The translations under genes were made by a program, and so were the position numbers. 64,000 nt of DNA, from assembly GCA_965209045.1 (NCBI GenBank), contig CBDBPW010000003.1:62001-126000 (forward strand), written 5' to 3'. The notes below the pieces were generated by a model. The model was not told where the DNA came from and did not search any database. It saw only the letters and a program-made list of their open reading frames with translations. This document shows, piece by piece, positions 44,389-52,078 of the stretch (positions within the stretch are counted from its first letter, which is position 1; the number at the start of each line of letters is the position of its first letter). The stretch comes from JAJEFO01 sp965209045. GTDB lineage: Bacteria; Pseudomonadota; Alphaproteobacteria; Rhodobacterales; Rhodobacteraceae.

Positions 44389-45396
44389 CTACTTCAACAT
44401 GCGTTCCGCTGCGTCGGGAAGATAGGCGTCGGTGAAGTAGAGGCTGGCGTCCGGAGCGGACTGAAAGTCATAGGTTTCCGCCAGCTGCTCAAGCGCCTTG
44501 GCCATGCGCGCGTCGTCAATGCCGCCCATGCCGTTGGCCGAAGTGTAGTCGGTGACCACGTTGGCATCGATGGCGAGTTGAAGGCGACGCTGTTCGAGAG
44601 CGGCATCGGCGGCCGGGTTGCGCGCGATCAGGCTCTCGATGGCCTTTGCCGGGTCGGCTATGGCATCTCTCCAGCCAGCGACGATGGCAGTGAGAAAGCC
44701 TCCTATGACATCCGGGTTTGCCGCCGCGAAATCGGTGTTGACGATGATCGCGTTGCCATAGAGTGCAAGCCCGTAATCCGCCATCAGGATGGTCGAGATG
44801 TCATCCTCGGGCACGCCGAGGCGGACGAGATTGAGGAACGAGGAAAAGCTGAAGCCTGTGACGGCAGCGACATTCCCTTCGGCGAGCATCGGCTCGCGTG
44901 TCGGGAATCCGACGGGCTCGACGGTGATCTTGTCGACGTCAAGCCCGTTGGCGCTGGCGAAAGCCGGGAACTGCGCCCAGGCACCGTCGGGAGGCGGCGC
45001 GCCAAGGATGCGGCCTTCAAGATCCTTTGGCTCGCTCACGCCGAGCGATTTGCGCCCAACCACGGCAAAGGGCGGCTTGTCGTAGACCATCATCACGGCG
45101 GTGACGGGCGCCCCCGGGTTCTGGTCGAGGAACTTGATGAGCGAGTTGATGTCGGCAAAGCCGACGGGGAAGGCGCCGGTGGCAACCTTCGGGATCGCGT
45201 CAAGAGATCCCTGGCCGGCGGAGATTTCCACGCTCAGGCCAGCAGCTTCGAAATGCCCGTTGTCTATCGCGGCGAAGTAGGCCGCGGACGGCCCTTCGAA
45301 TTTCCAGTCGAGCGCGAAGGGCACATTGGTTTCAGCCAGCGCCGTGCCCGCAAGGGCGAGCGTGGCGGCGAATGTTGCGATGGTGGGTCTGAACAT
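44389..45396 (-). CDS. ABC substrate-binding protein, NMT1/THI5-like (second operon)
   Basis: Periplasmic binding protein of 335 aa with a Sec signal peptide (cleavage after A-L-A near residue 21) and the NMT1/THI5-like fold (A-L-D-W-K-F-E-G-P-S-A-A-Y-F, G-H-F-E-A-A-G-L-S-V-E, D-L-E-G-R-I-L-G-A). The D-W-K-F-E-G-P sequence differs from the D-W-x-P-N-T of pyrimidine binders, so HMP/thiamine precursor is not favoured. AGGAG precedes the ATG at 45396. First gene of the operon. No TPP, FMN or other known riboswitch was recognised upstream. Confidence 0.88.
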   Translation of the reverse strand: MFRPTIATFAATLALAGTALAETNVPFALDWKFEGPSAAYFAAIDNGHFEAAGLSVEISAGQGSLDAIPKVATGAFPVGFADINSLIKFLDQNPGAPVTAVMMVYDKPPFAVVGRKSLGVSEPKDLEGRILGAPPPDGAWAQFPAFASANGLDVDKITVEPVGFPTREPMLAEGNVAAVTGFSFSSFLNLVRLGVPEDDISTILMADYGLALYGNAIIVNTDFAAANPDVIGGFLTAIVAGWRDAIADPAKAIESLIARNPAADAALEQRRLQLAIDANVVTDYTSANGMGGIDDARMAKALEQLAETYDFQSAPDASLYFTDAYLPDAAERMLK

Positions 45397-46182
45397 TGGT
45401 CTCTCCTAAGATCGGTTTTCGACGCGAGTCCAAGGGGCACGTCGCGATAGTGGAACGCCGCGCCGGCGAGTGCACTATCGGATACGGTGCCACCCCGGCC
45501 GGCTTCCGCAAATTGTGCAGTCTGCATGAAAGGAGTGCAAGCACGCAATCGATTGTGCTCGAGATGCGGTGCCTGCGCGGAGAGCCATGCTCCGAGGCGA
45601 TGGGACCTGGCGGCTGTCCGCCTGTCGGCGTTCATCACGGACGGACGGAATGGCTCTGCAAGAACGGCCGGCCGACAGGGATGGCAGCTTCTTGCATTTC
45701 GGGAGCAGCTCGCCACGCGCTGAATGTCCCGGCTAGGAACAGGATCGGGTCCAATCCCTGCGCCATCCTCCGTTCCGCCTTGATGCCCTCCACGAACACG
45801 CGATCGCGGCAGCCGCGACGAGCCGGAATGGCCCCGACGACGAGGAACGCGCAGAATTCCGTCGTAGCTGCGACCAGAGCCGCCGGAGACGCCCTGCTCT
45901 CGGCCGCTGGCCGCAATGGTGGAGCGTGGCGGACGCTGCAGGCATCTCCCTTTCGGAGCCGGGGCACGGGAGACCCGCTGAATGCACCTGGCAACCGGAT
46001 CCATGTCAGCGTCGCCGAAGGCATGTATGCGCGTCGATCAAGCCTGCATGAGGGTCCCGGCTGGCAACAAGGCGGCCTTTGTTCGCATGTCCGCTCTTTG
46101 GGCGACAAACCGCCGATTTGCCGCCACCTTGTTTCAGGGTGTTGCAATGATTGTTTTGAGAGTGCCGGCCTGTGAGTGTAGC
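45397..46182. other. 786-base gap upstream of lpxC
   Basis: Open frames on both strands have Arg/Ser/Pro-rich, non-protein-like products, and none was called. The left end holds the promoter and an inverted repeat for the ABC operon; the right end should hold the lpxC promoter. The stretch may be scar sequence left by insertion between ftsZ and lpxC. Confidence 0.4.
45445..45480 (-). promoter_or_regulatory. Inverted repeat upstream of the second ABC operon
   Basis: CGATAGTG and CACTATCG form a perfect 8-bp inverted repeat with a 20-base GC-rich loop, starting about 50 bases before the binding-protein ATG. It could be an operator or a leader hairpin. There is no T-run, so it is not a standard terminator. 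Confidence 0.45.
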
Positions 46183-47154
46183 ATGCACGCGTCGGACTGG
46201 GGGGTTCGACGCTGCATTCAGGATACTTTCTTGCAGACAGCAGTCAGGTCTTCAGTGGTCTTCGTCGGTACCGGGTTGCACACGGGACAGGCGGTCTGCG
46301 TGACCGTGCAACCGGTCTCCGCCGACCACGGCATCTGTTTTCGCCGCACGGATGTCAACGGGGTGGACCCGCTGGTGCCGGCCCGCTGGAATCGAGTCAC
46401 CAATACGGAACTCAACACTCGCGTCACCAATCATGACGGCGTCAGCGTTTCGACGGTAGAGCACATCATGGCTGCCTTTGCAGGTTGTGGCCTGCACAAT
46501 GCGTTGGTTGAGATTGATGGTCCCGAAGTGCCGTTGCTGGACGGTTCGTCAGCGCCGTTCGTCGCCGGAATCCTCTCGTGCGGTTTGGAAACGCTCGATG
46601 CGCCGGTGTCCGCCATTCGCGTGCTTCGACCGGTGGAGGTGACGCACGGCTATGCCGCAGCTGCCCTCATGCCCTCTGATGACCTCAAGATCGAGTTCGA
46701 GATCGATTTCGCGGACGCGGTCATCGGACGCCAGGAAAAGAGCCTGAACATGGCGAATGGTGCGTTCGTTTACGAACTTTGCAACAGTCGCACGTTTTGC
46801 CGGAAAGCCGATATCGACGAGATGCGCGCGCGTGGCCTGATCCTTGGCGGATCGGTGACCTCCGCAGTCGTCGTGGATGGTGACAATGTCGTGACCCCGG
46901 GCGGCATGCGTCATGCAGACGAGCCCGTGCGCCACAAGATGCTCGACGCGTTCGGGGACCTCGCGCTCGCGGGCTGCCCGATTCTTGGTCGATATGTCGG
47001 CCGCCGTGCCGGCCACGCCACGACCAACCAGTTGTTGCGCAGGCTCTTTGCCGACCCGGAGGCTTTCGAGATCGTGGAGTGTGATTCCCGGACGGCCAGC
47101 CGCCTTCCCGGCGCTGGTCTCGTGCGCGAAGACGCTCTCGGCATTGCGGCCTGA
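46183..47154 (+). CDS. lpxC: UDP-3-O-acyl-N-acetylglucosamine deacetylase
   Basis: Zinc deacetylase of about 323 aa catalysing the committed step of lipid A synthesis. The N terminus has F-V-G-T-G-L-H-T-G, the zinc His lies in V-S-T-V-E-H-I-M-A-A-F, and the second site is H-K-M-L-D-A-F-G-D-L-A-L-A-G (His and Asp) followed by G-H-A-T-T-N-Q. The general-base Glu in V-E-H is kept. An ATG at 46147 is in frame and would add 12 residues; neither start has a strong ribosome site. It heads lpxC-bamD-recN, which normally follows ftsZ directly. Confidence 0.94.
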   Translation: MHASDWGVRRCIQDTFLQTAVRSSVVFVGTGLHTGQAVCVTVQPVSADHGICFRRTDVNGVDPLVPARWNRVTNTELNTRVTNHDGVSVSTVEHIMAAFAGCGLHNALVEIDGPEVPLLDGSSAPFVAGILSCGLETLDAPVSAIRVLRPVEVTHGYAAAALMPSDDLKIEFEIDFADAVIGRQEKSLNMANGAFVYELCNSRTFCRKADIDEMRARGLILGGSVTSAVVVDGDNVVTPGGMRHADEPVRHKMLDAFGDLALAGCPILGRYVGRRAGHATTNQLLRRLFADPEAFEIVECDSRTASRLPGAGLVREDALGIAA

Positions 47155-47239
47155 ACGCGGCCTTCGAGTCCGGCCCAAAACCAATTTGCACTGCAATCTT
47201 CCCGTGCTACCAAGCAGTCCGGTATTGAGGTGGCATGGC

Positions 47240-48097
47240 ATGACGGAAGCGAGAATGTGGACAAGGGGCGCGCAGCGGTTTGCCCTGATCGGGACGTGCC
47301 TGTTGCTGATGGCGGGTTGTGCGGCCTTCCAGCAGTCGGACGATGCCGAGTCGCCTGAAGACTTCACTGCCGAAGAGCTATATCGGAGGGCGGAAATCAC
47401 GCTCGAGTCTGGCGACGGGCAGGAGGCTGCCGATCTTTTTGGCGAAGTTGAGAGACTTTACCCGTATTCCGATTTGGCACGGCGCGCGCTCGTCATGCAG
47501 GCCTATTCCTACCATCTGGACCGGGACTACGAGGCGGCACGGGGAGCGGCTGAGCGATTCCTGAGCAACTTTCCGGCTGACGAAGACGCTCCTTGGGCGC
47601 AGTATATCGTGGCGCTGTCATTTTACGACCGGATCGACGACGTGGGACGGGATCAGGGCCTGACGATCCAGGCGCTTCAGGCGCTTCGAACGGTCATAGA
47701 AGGGTATCCTGACAGCGAACATGCGCGATCGGCATCTCTCAAGTTCGATCTGGCCTTTGATCATCTCGCTGCCAAGGAGATGGAAGTGGGCCGGTACTAT
47801 CTCAAGCGGGGCCATTACCTTGCGGCCGTCAATCGTTTTCGGGTTGTCGTCGAGGACTTCCAGACGACGAGCCAGACGCCGGAGGCGCTGCATCGCCTGG
47901 TCGAAGGCTATCTCGCTCTTGGCCTGGAGAGCGAGGCACAGACCGCCGGAGCCGTTCTCGGCCACAACTTCAGGAGCACGGAATGGTACGCGTCCAGCTA
48001 CGCGTTGCTGGTTGGCAACGGTCTTGAGCCTGCGGCAAGGGGCGACAGTTGGCTGAGGCGGGTGTTCAGGCAGACGCTTCGCGGCGAGTGGCTTTGA
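47240..48097 (+). CDS. bamD: Outer-membrane assembly lipoprotein BamD
   Basis: Lipoprotein of 285 aa, partner of BamA in beta-barrel insertion. The lipobox is L-L-M-A-G-C with lipidated Cys27. The mature part is five TPR-like helical hairpins (A-E-E-L-Y-R-R-A, F-G-E-V-E-R-L-Y-P-Y-S, R-F-L-S-N-F-P-A-D-E-D-A-P-W-A-Q-Y, A-A-V-N-R-F-R-V-V-V-E-D-F-Q-T-T). The P-Y-S and Y-P-D-S turns are typical of BamD. It follows lpxC and precedes recN, the standard alphaproteobacterial order. Confidence 0.94.
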   Translation: MTEARMWTRGAQRFALIGTCLLLMAGCAAFQQSDDAESPEDFTAEELYRRAEITLESGDGQEAADLFGEVERLYPYSDLARRALVMQAYSYHLDRDYEAARGAAERFLSNFPADEDAPWAQYIVALSFYDRIDDVGRDQGLTIQALQALRTVIEGYPDSEHARSASLKFDLAFDHLAAKEMEVGRYYLKRGHYLAAVNRFRVVVEDFQTTSQTPEALHRLVEGYLALGLESEAQTAGAVLGHNFRSTEWYASSYALLVGNGLEPAARGDSWLRRVFRQTLRGEWL

Positions 48098-48107
48098 CGC
48101 AAGTGCC

Positions 48108-49757
48108 ATGCTGAGAAGTCTCGACATCCGAGACATTCTGATCATTGACAGGCTGGAGTTGACGCTTCGTCCCGGCTTGAACGTGCTCACCGGAGAGACC
48201 GGGGCTGGCAAGACGATTTTCCTGGATGCCCTTGGCTTCGTCCTGGGACGGCGTGGTCGCGCCGAACTGGTTCGCGAAGGCACGGAACAAGGAGAGGTCA
48301 TTGCCGAATTCGATCTTGCTCGTGATCATGCAGCTCACGACGTGCTGAAGGAGGCCGGGCTGCCCGCAGAAGACGGCCTGATCCTGAGGCGAGCGAATGC
48401 GCGAGACGGGCGGAAGACGTCCTGGGTCAACGACCGTCGGGTGTCAGGTGAGGTGCTCAGGCAGCTCTCGGACGCGTTGGTGGAAGTGCATGGGCAGCAT
48501 GATGACCGGGGGCTCCTGAATCCGGGCGTTCATCGTCGGCTGCTGGATGCGTTTGGCGGGCTTGAGAAGAAAGTGGCCCGATGCCGGACGACCTGGGGCA
48601 GCCTAAGGGATGCAGAATCCGCGCTGGCCGATACGGAAGCTCGGCTTGCAGCAGTGCGCAAGGAAGAGGGCTTCTTGCGTCACGCGGTCGATGAGATGGC
48701 CCGGCTGGTTCCTGAGGCCGGGGAAGACGCAACGCTGGATGCGAAGCGTCGGCTCATGCGGGCATCCGCGCAGATACGCGAGAATGTCGTGCGTGCCCGA
48801 ACGGCGCTTGGTCCCGGTGGCGCAGAGGGCATGATACGTGACGCATCGCGATGGCTGGGAAGCGCCGCGGCGAACGCCGAAGGCGTGCTTGAAGATCCCA
48901 TGGCGGCCTTGTCGAGAGCATTGGAGGAAGTCGGCAATGCCGAACTGGGCGTGTCCAGGGCACTCGAGGTCCTGGAGTTTGATGCGGCCGAACTCGAGCG
49001 CGTAGAGGAGCGGCTCTTTGACATTCGTGCCATGTCACGGAAGCACGATGTGCCGCCAGACGATCTCCCGGGCCTGGCAGACGAGTTTCGGGCGAGGCTT
49101 GCCGCGCTTGATGACGGAGAAAGCGGCCTGATGAAGCGAAAGCAATCCGTGGCGGATGCCCGGAAGGCCTATGACACTGCGGCGGCCGAGCTTGGAAAGG
49201 CAAGGACGACGGCGGCGAAGAAGCTGGATGCGGCAATGTCCAGGGAATTGCCGCCGCTGAAGATGGAGCGAGCAAGTTTCTTGACGCAAGTCACCAGTGC
49301 GGACCCTGGGCCCGAGGGCCGGGAGCACGTCGCATTCACGATTGCAACGAATCCGGGAATGCCTGCCGGCCCCTTGAACAGGATTGCGTCGGGCGGGGAA
49401 CTCAGCCGATTTCTCCTTGCGCTCAAGGTATGCCTCACGGCCGGCGCGGACGACCTGACAATGATCTTCGACGAAATAGATCGAGGCGTCGGAGGTGCCA
49501 CGGCCGATGCGGTTGGCCGACGGCTTGAGGCCTTGGCGTGCGGATCGCAGGTGCTGGTGGTGACGCACAGCCCGCAGGTTGCGGCACGTGCGGCACATCA
49601 TTGCCGGGTCGAAAAGTCGGTCGAGGACGGCTTGACCCTGAGCCGCGTGACGCCCTTGTCGGACGATGAGCGCATTGACGAGATTGCCAGAATGCTCTCC
49701 GGCGATACCGTGACCGATGAGGCAAGGGCGGCGGCAAGGGCCTTGCTCGCCGCGTGA
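48108..49757 (+). CDS. recN: DNA repair protein RecN
   Basis: SMC-like ATPase of 549 aa in double-strand-break repair. Walker A is G-E-T-G-A-G-K-T near residue 29. The H-G-Q-H-D-D segment is near 128, long coiled coils run from about 150 to 380, the signature is S-G-G-E-L-S-R-F near 430 and Walker B is M-I-F-D-E-I-D-R-G-V-G-G. Ten bases separate it from bamD. Its 3' end is convergent with bmt across only 9 bases. Confidence 0.94.
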   Translation: MLRSLDIRDILIIDRLELTLRPGLNVLTGETGAGKTIFLDALGFVLGRRGRAELVREGTEQGEVIAEFDLARDHAAHDVLKEAGLPAEDGLILRRANARDGRKTSWVNDRRVSGEVLRQLSDALVEVHGQHDDRGLLNPGVHRRLLDAFGGLEKKVARCRTTWGSLRDAESALADTEARLAAVRKEEGFLRHAVDEMARLVPEAGEDATLDAKRRLMRASAQIRENVVRARTALGPGGAEGMIRDASRWLGSAAANAEGVLEDPMAALSRALEEVGNAELGVSRALEVLEFDAAELERVEERLFDIRAMSRKHDVPPDDLPGLADEFRARLAALDDGESGLMKRKQSVADARKAYDTAAAELGKARTTAAKKLDAAMSRELPPLKMERASFLTQVTSADPGPEGREHVAFTIATNPGMPAGPLNRIASGGELSRFLLALKVCLTAGADDLTMIFDEIDRGVGGATADAVGRRLEALACGSQVLVVTHSPQVAARAAHHCRVEKSVEDGLTLSRVTPLSDDERIDEIARMLSGDTVTDEARAAARALLAA

Positions 49758-49766
49758 GCGGGGGCA

Positions 49767-50780
49767 TCAATCGCGTCGCCGCCTGCGTCGCTTGCGAGGC
49801 GCGGGTGCACTTTCAGCGCTGCCATCGTCAACCGAAGAGAATCCCCCGAGCCGCTCGGCAATTTCTTCAAGAGTTGGGCGCCTGCCCTTTGGCCGAGATT
49901 CCAGTGCTTTGCGCATGAGCCGCAGATGCTCTGGCGTCGTTCCGCAACAGCCGCCGATGATCGCGGCGCCGGCATCTCGAGCCAAGGCGGCGTAGTCCGC
50001 CATGAGATCCGGCGTGCCGTCATAGTGGATCTGTCCGTCGACGTATTTGGGAATGCCGGCGTTGCCCTTTGCGATCAGCGGCAGCGCCTGATCCGCCGCG
50101 GCGAAGCCCAGCACCGTCCGAAGGAGGTCTGACGCTCCAACACCGCAATTTGCGCCAAAGGCGACCGGGGGCACGTCGAGCCGTTGGACCATCTTGACCA
50201 TGCCTGCGCTGGTCAGGCCCATCATGGTTCGGCCTGCCGTGTCGAAGCTCATTGTTCCGCACCAGTGCATGTCGGCTCGCGCAGCGGCTTCAGCCGCCGC
50301 GCGGTACTCGTCCGGGGCGCTGATCGTCTCGACCCAAAGCAAGTCCGCGCCGCCGTCCTTCAGGCCCTCGGCCTGCTCGTGGAAGATCTCGACGGCATCG
50401 GAATATGACAACGTGCCGAGCGGTTCCATGATTTCGCCCGTTGGCCCGATCGAACCGGCGACGATGACCGGGCGACCCGCACCGTCCGCCACGTCGCGGC
50501 CGATTTCTGCCGCAGCCCGGTTCAGTTCATGAACGCGTTCCTGGCCGTCGTGGAGCTTCAGCCGAGATGCGTTTCCTCCAAAGGAGTTCGTCAAGAAAAG
50601 GTCACTGCCTGCGTCCACGGAGTCCTGGTAGAGGCTCCGGATGTCGTGCGGCCTTTCTACGTTCCAGAATTCCGGCGCTTCTCCTGCGGACAGCCCCATG
50701 TTGAAGAGATTTGTGCCGGTGGCGCCGTCGGCAAGCAACCAGCCATGGGCATCGAGATGGGAACTGACACGGTCGCTCAT
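49767..50780 (-). CDS. bmt: Betaine:homocysteine S-methyltransferase
   Basis: Zinc enzyme of 337 aa transferring a methyl group from glycine betaine to homocysteine to give methionine and dimethylglycine. The homocysteine S-methyltransferase barrel starts at L-L-A-D-G-A-T-G-T. Zinc Cys residues are in F-G-A-N-C-G-V-G and G-G-C-C-G-T-T, and V-A-G-S-I-G-P-T-G-E is present. The C terminus is an unusual basic tail with R-K-R-R-R-R-R-R-D. The ATG at 50780 (M-S-D-R-V) gives the normal rhizobial Bmt length; further upstream is hairpin sequence. Preceded by two strong hairpins. Confidence 0.9.
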   Translation of the reverse strand: MSDRVSSHLDAHGWLLADGATGTNLFNMGLSAGEAPEFWNVERPHDIRSLYQDSVDAGSDLFLTNSFGGNASRLKLHDGQERVHELNRAAAEIGRDVADGAGRPVIVAGSIGPTGEIMEPLGTLSYSDAVEIFHEQAEGLKDGGADLLWVETISAPDEYRAAAEAAARADMHWCGTMSFDTAGRTMMGLTSAGMVKMVQRLDVPPVAFGANCGVGASDLLRTVLGFAAADQALPLIAKGNAGIPKYVDGQIHYDGTPDLMADYAALARDAGAAIIGGCCGTTPEHLRLMRKALESRPKGRRPTLEEIAERLGGFSSVDDGSAESAPAPRKRRRRRRD

Positions 50781-50850
50781 TTGAGAGCCCTCCCGTTTGT
50801 CACTGCGGAATGCCACGGGCCACTCGATCGCGCAAACCAAATCCGTCCCA

Positions 50851-50897
50851 GGACCGGAAGCGACCGGTCCAGAAAATGGCCGGGCAGAGCCCGGCCA
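50851..50897 (-). terminator. Tandem hairpins between LysR and bmt
   Basis: On the minus strand, a perfect 9-bp stem TGGCCGGGC-TCT-GCCCGGCCA (50877-50897) is followed by ATTTTCT, a good intrinsic terminator. Immediately after it comes a second perfect 7-bp stem GGACCGG...CCGGTCC (50851-50870). The first can end LysR transcription; together they could form an attenuator in a bmt leader. No known SAM or SAH riboswitch consensus was recognised. Confidence 0.6.
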
Positions 50898-51025
50898 GTC
50901 CAACAGGGAGGTGTGAATGCTCCGTTCATGCCGTTGCACTCAAGACATTTGTATGCGTCATGGCGCATTCAATCAACTGCTGAAGCACGTAGATTGGTCA
51001 AGGCAGGGTTGTCCCTGATGCATAG

Positions 51026-51931
51026 CTACGCGGCGACGCCTGTCTTCAGTTTCTTCCGGTATGCGATGATTTCCTCGGTGACGAAGTCGCGAAATGCCGC
51101 GATTCGACGTGATTGGCGGAGCTCTTCCGGGAAGGCGAGAAACACGGGAACGTCATTCGACTCGATTTCCGGAAGGACGCGCTGCAAATCGGGAAAGTCC
51201 TGCGTCACGTAGTCGGGCAAGACCCCGATACCGAGATTTGCCAGGACGGCCTGCAAGACACCGAAGTAGTTGTTCACGGTCAGGAGGAACGGGACGTCAT
51301 GGGCCAGCAGTTCCTGAACAAGCTGCGCTCCCGCGCTCACCTGAGTGGCGTTGGCGCTCTGGCTGATCAGCCTGTGCGTCTTCAACTGAGCCAGGTCCTC
51401 AGGAACGCCATGTGCGGAAAGATAGTCCGGACTAGCGTAGAGGCGCATCTTGACCGCCATGATCTTGCGGCGAATCAGGTCCGCCTGGCTGGGCTCTTTC
51501 ATGCGTATGGCGACATCCGCCTCCCGCATCGGCAGATCCAGCACGCGCTCCTCAAGCATCAGGTCTATCTTCAGGTCGGGGAACTTCTCGTAGAGCTTCG
51601 GAAGGCGTGGCGCGAGCCAGAGCGAACCGAATCCGGTCGTGGTCGTCACGCGCAATTCTCCAAAGACCTCTTCCTTGCTGTCTCGAATCCGGGCCTCGGC
51701 CGTCTCAAGACGGCGCGACATGGCCGATGTGGCATCAAAGAGGAGTTCGCCCTGTTCGGTGAGAATCAGTCCGCGCGCGTGTCGATGGAACAGAGTCGTG
51801 TTGAGGCTCACTTCGAGCGCGCGAATCTGCCGTGACACGGCTGACTGGCTGAGGTGGAGCGACTCGCCGGCGTGGGTCAAGCTGCCCGCGTCAGCAACCG
51901 CGTGAAAGATTCGAAGCTTGTCCCAGTCCAT
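51026..51931 (-). CDS. LysR-family regulator beside indolepyruvate oxidoreductase
   Basis: Regulator of 301 aa. The winged helix-turn-helix is at residues 1-60 (A-G-S-L-T-H-A-G-E-S-L-H-L-S-Q-S-A-V-S-R) and the effector domain begins at about residue 92 (L-R-V-T-T-T-T-G-F-G-S-L-W-L). It is divergent from the large oxidoreductase gene across 147 bases that carry a clear operator-like palindrome, so it probably controls that gene and itself (inference). The sequence resembles the CysB/GcvA-like branch, but the effector is unknown. Confidence 0.88.
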   Translation of the reverse strand: MDWDKLRIFHAVADAGSLTHAGESLHLSQSAVSRQIRALEVSLNTTLFHRHARGLILTEQGELLFDATSAMSRRLETAEARIRDSKEEVFGELRVTTTTGFGSLWLAPRLPKLYEKFPDLKIDLMLEERVLDLPMREADVAIRMKEPSQADLIRRKIMAVKMRLYASPDYLSAHGVPEDLAQLKTHRLISQSANATQVSAGAQLVQELLAHDVPFLLTVNNYFGVLQAVLANLGIGVLPDYVTQDFPDLQRVLPEIESNDVPVFLAFPEELRQSRRIAAFRDFVTEEIIAYRKKLKTGVAA

Positions 51932-52025
51932 GTGAATCCTTGCCTCTCCGAAGACGCCCGCGTTTTCCCGTGAGGTAACCCCGTCGCGACCGGGATTGCA
52001 AACGTGCTCGTGACAAAGATTGAGT

Positions 52026-52053
52026 TTGTAGGTCAGTAAATTTGACCTATAAT
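52026..52053 (+). promoter_or_regulatory. Promoter with embedded operator for the indolepyruvate oxidoreductase gene
   Basis: TTGTAG (52026-52031) and a perfect TATAAT (52048-52053) are 16 bases apart. The spacer holds the perfect palindrome TAGGTCA-GTAAATT-TGACCTA (52029-52049), so a protein bound here would block or reshape the promoter. A second, imperfect repeat TTTGACC...GGCCAAA covers 52041-52062 and overlaps the -10. Candidate binding proteins are the divergent LysR or an unlinked regulator. Confidence 0.7.
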
Positions 52054-52078
52054 GTGGCCAAACTGCCAGGTTAGGAAA

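Noticed and set aside
45397..45500. TPP riboswitch before the NMT1/THI5-like binding-protein gene
   Set aside because: The family name suggests thiamine-precursor uptake, but the conserved CUGAGA and ACCUGA-type elements were not found, and the binding protein lacks the pyrimidine-binder signature.
50781..51025. SAM or SAH riboswitch before bmt
   Set aside because: Only simple hairpins are present; the SAM-II (metA) and SAH consensus segments were not recognised.
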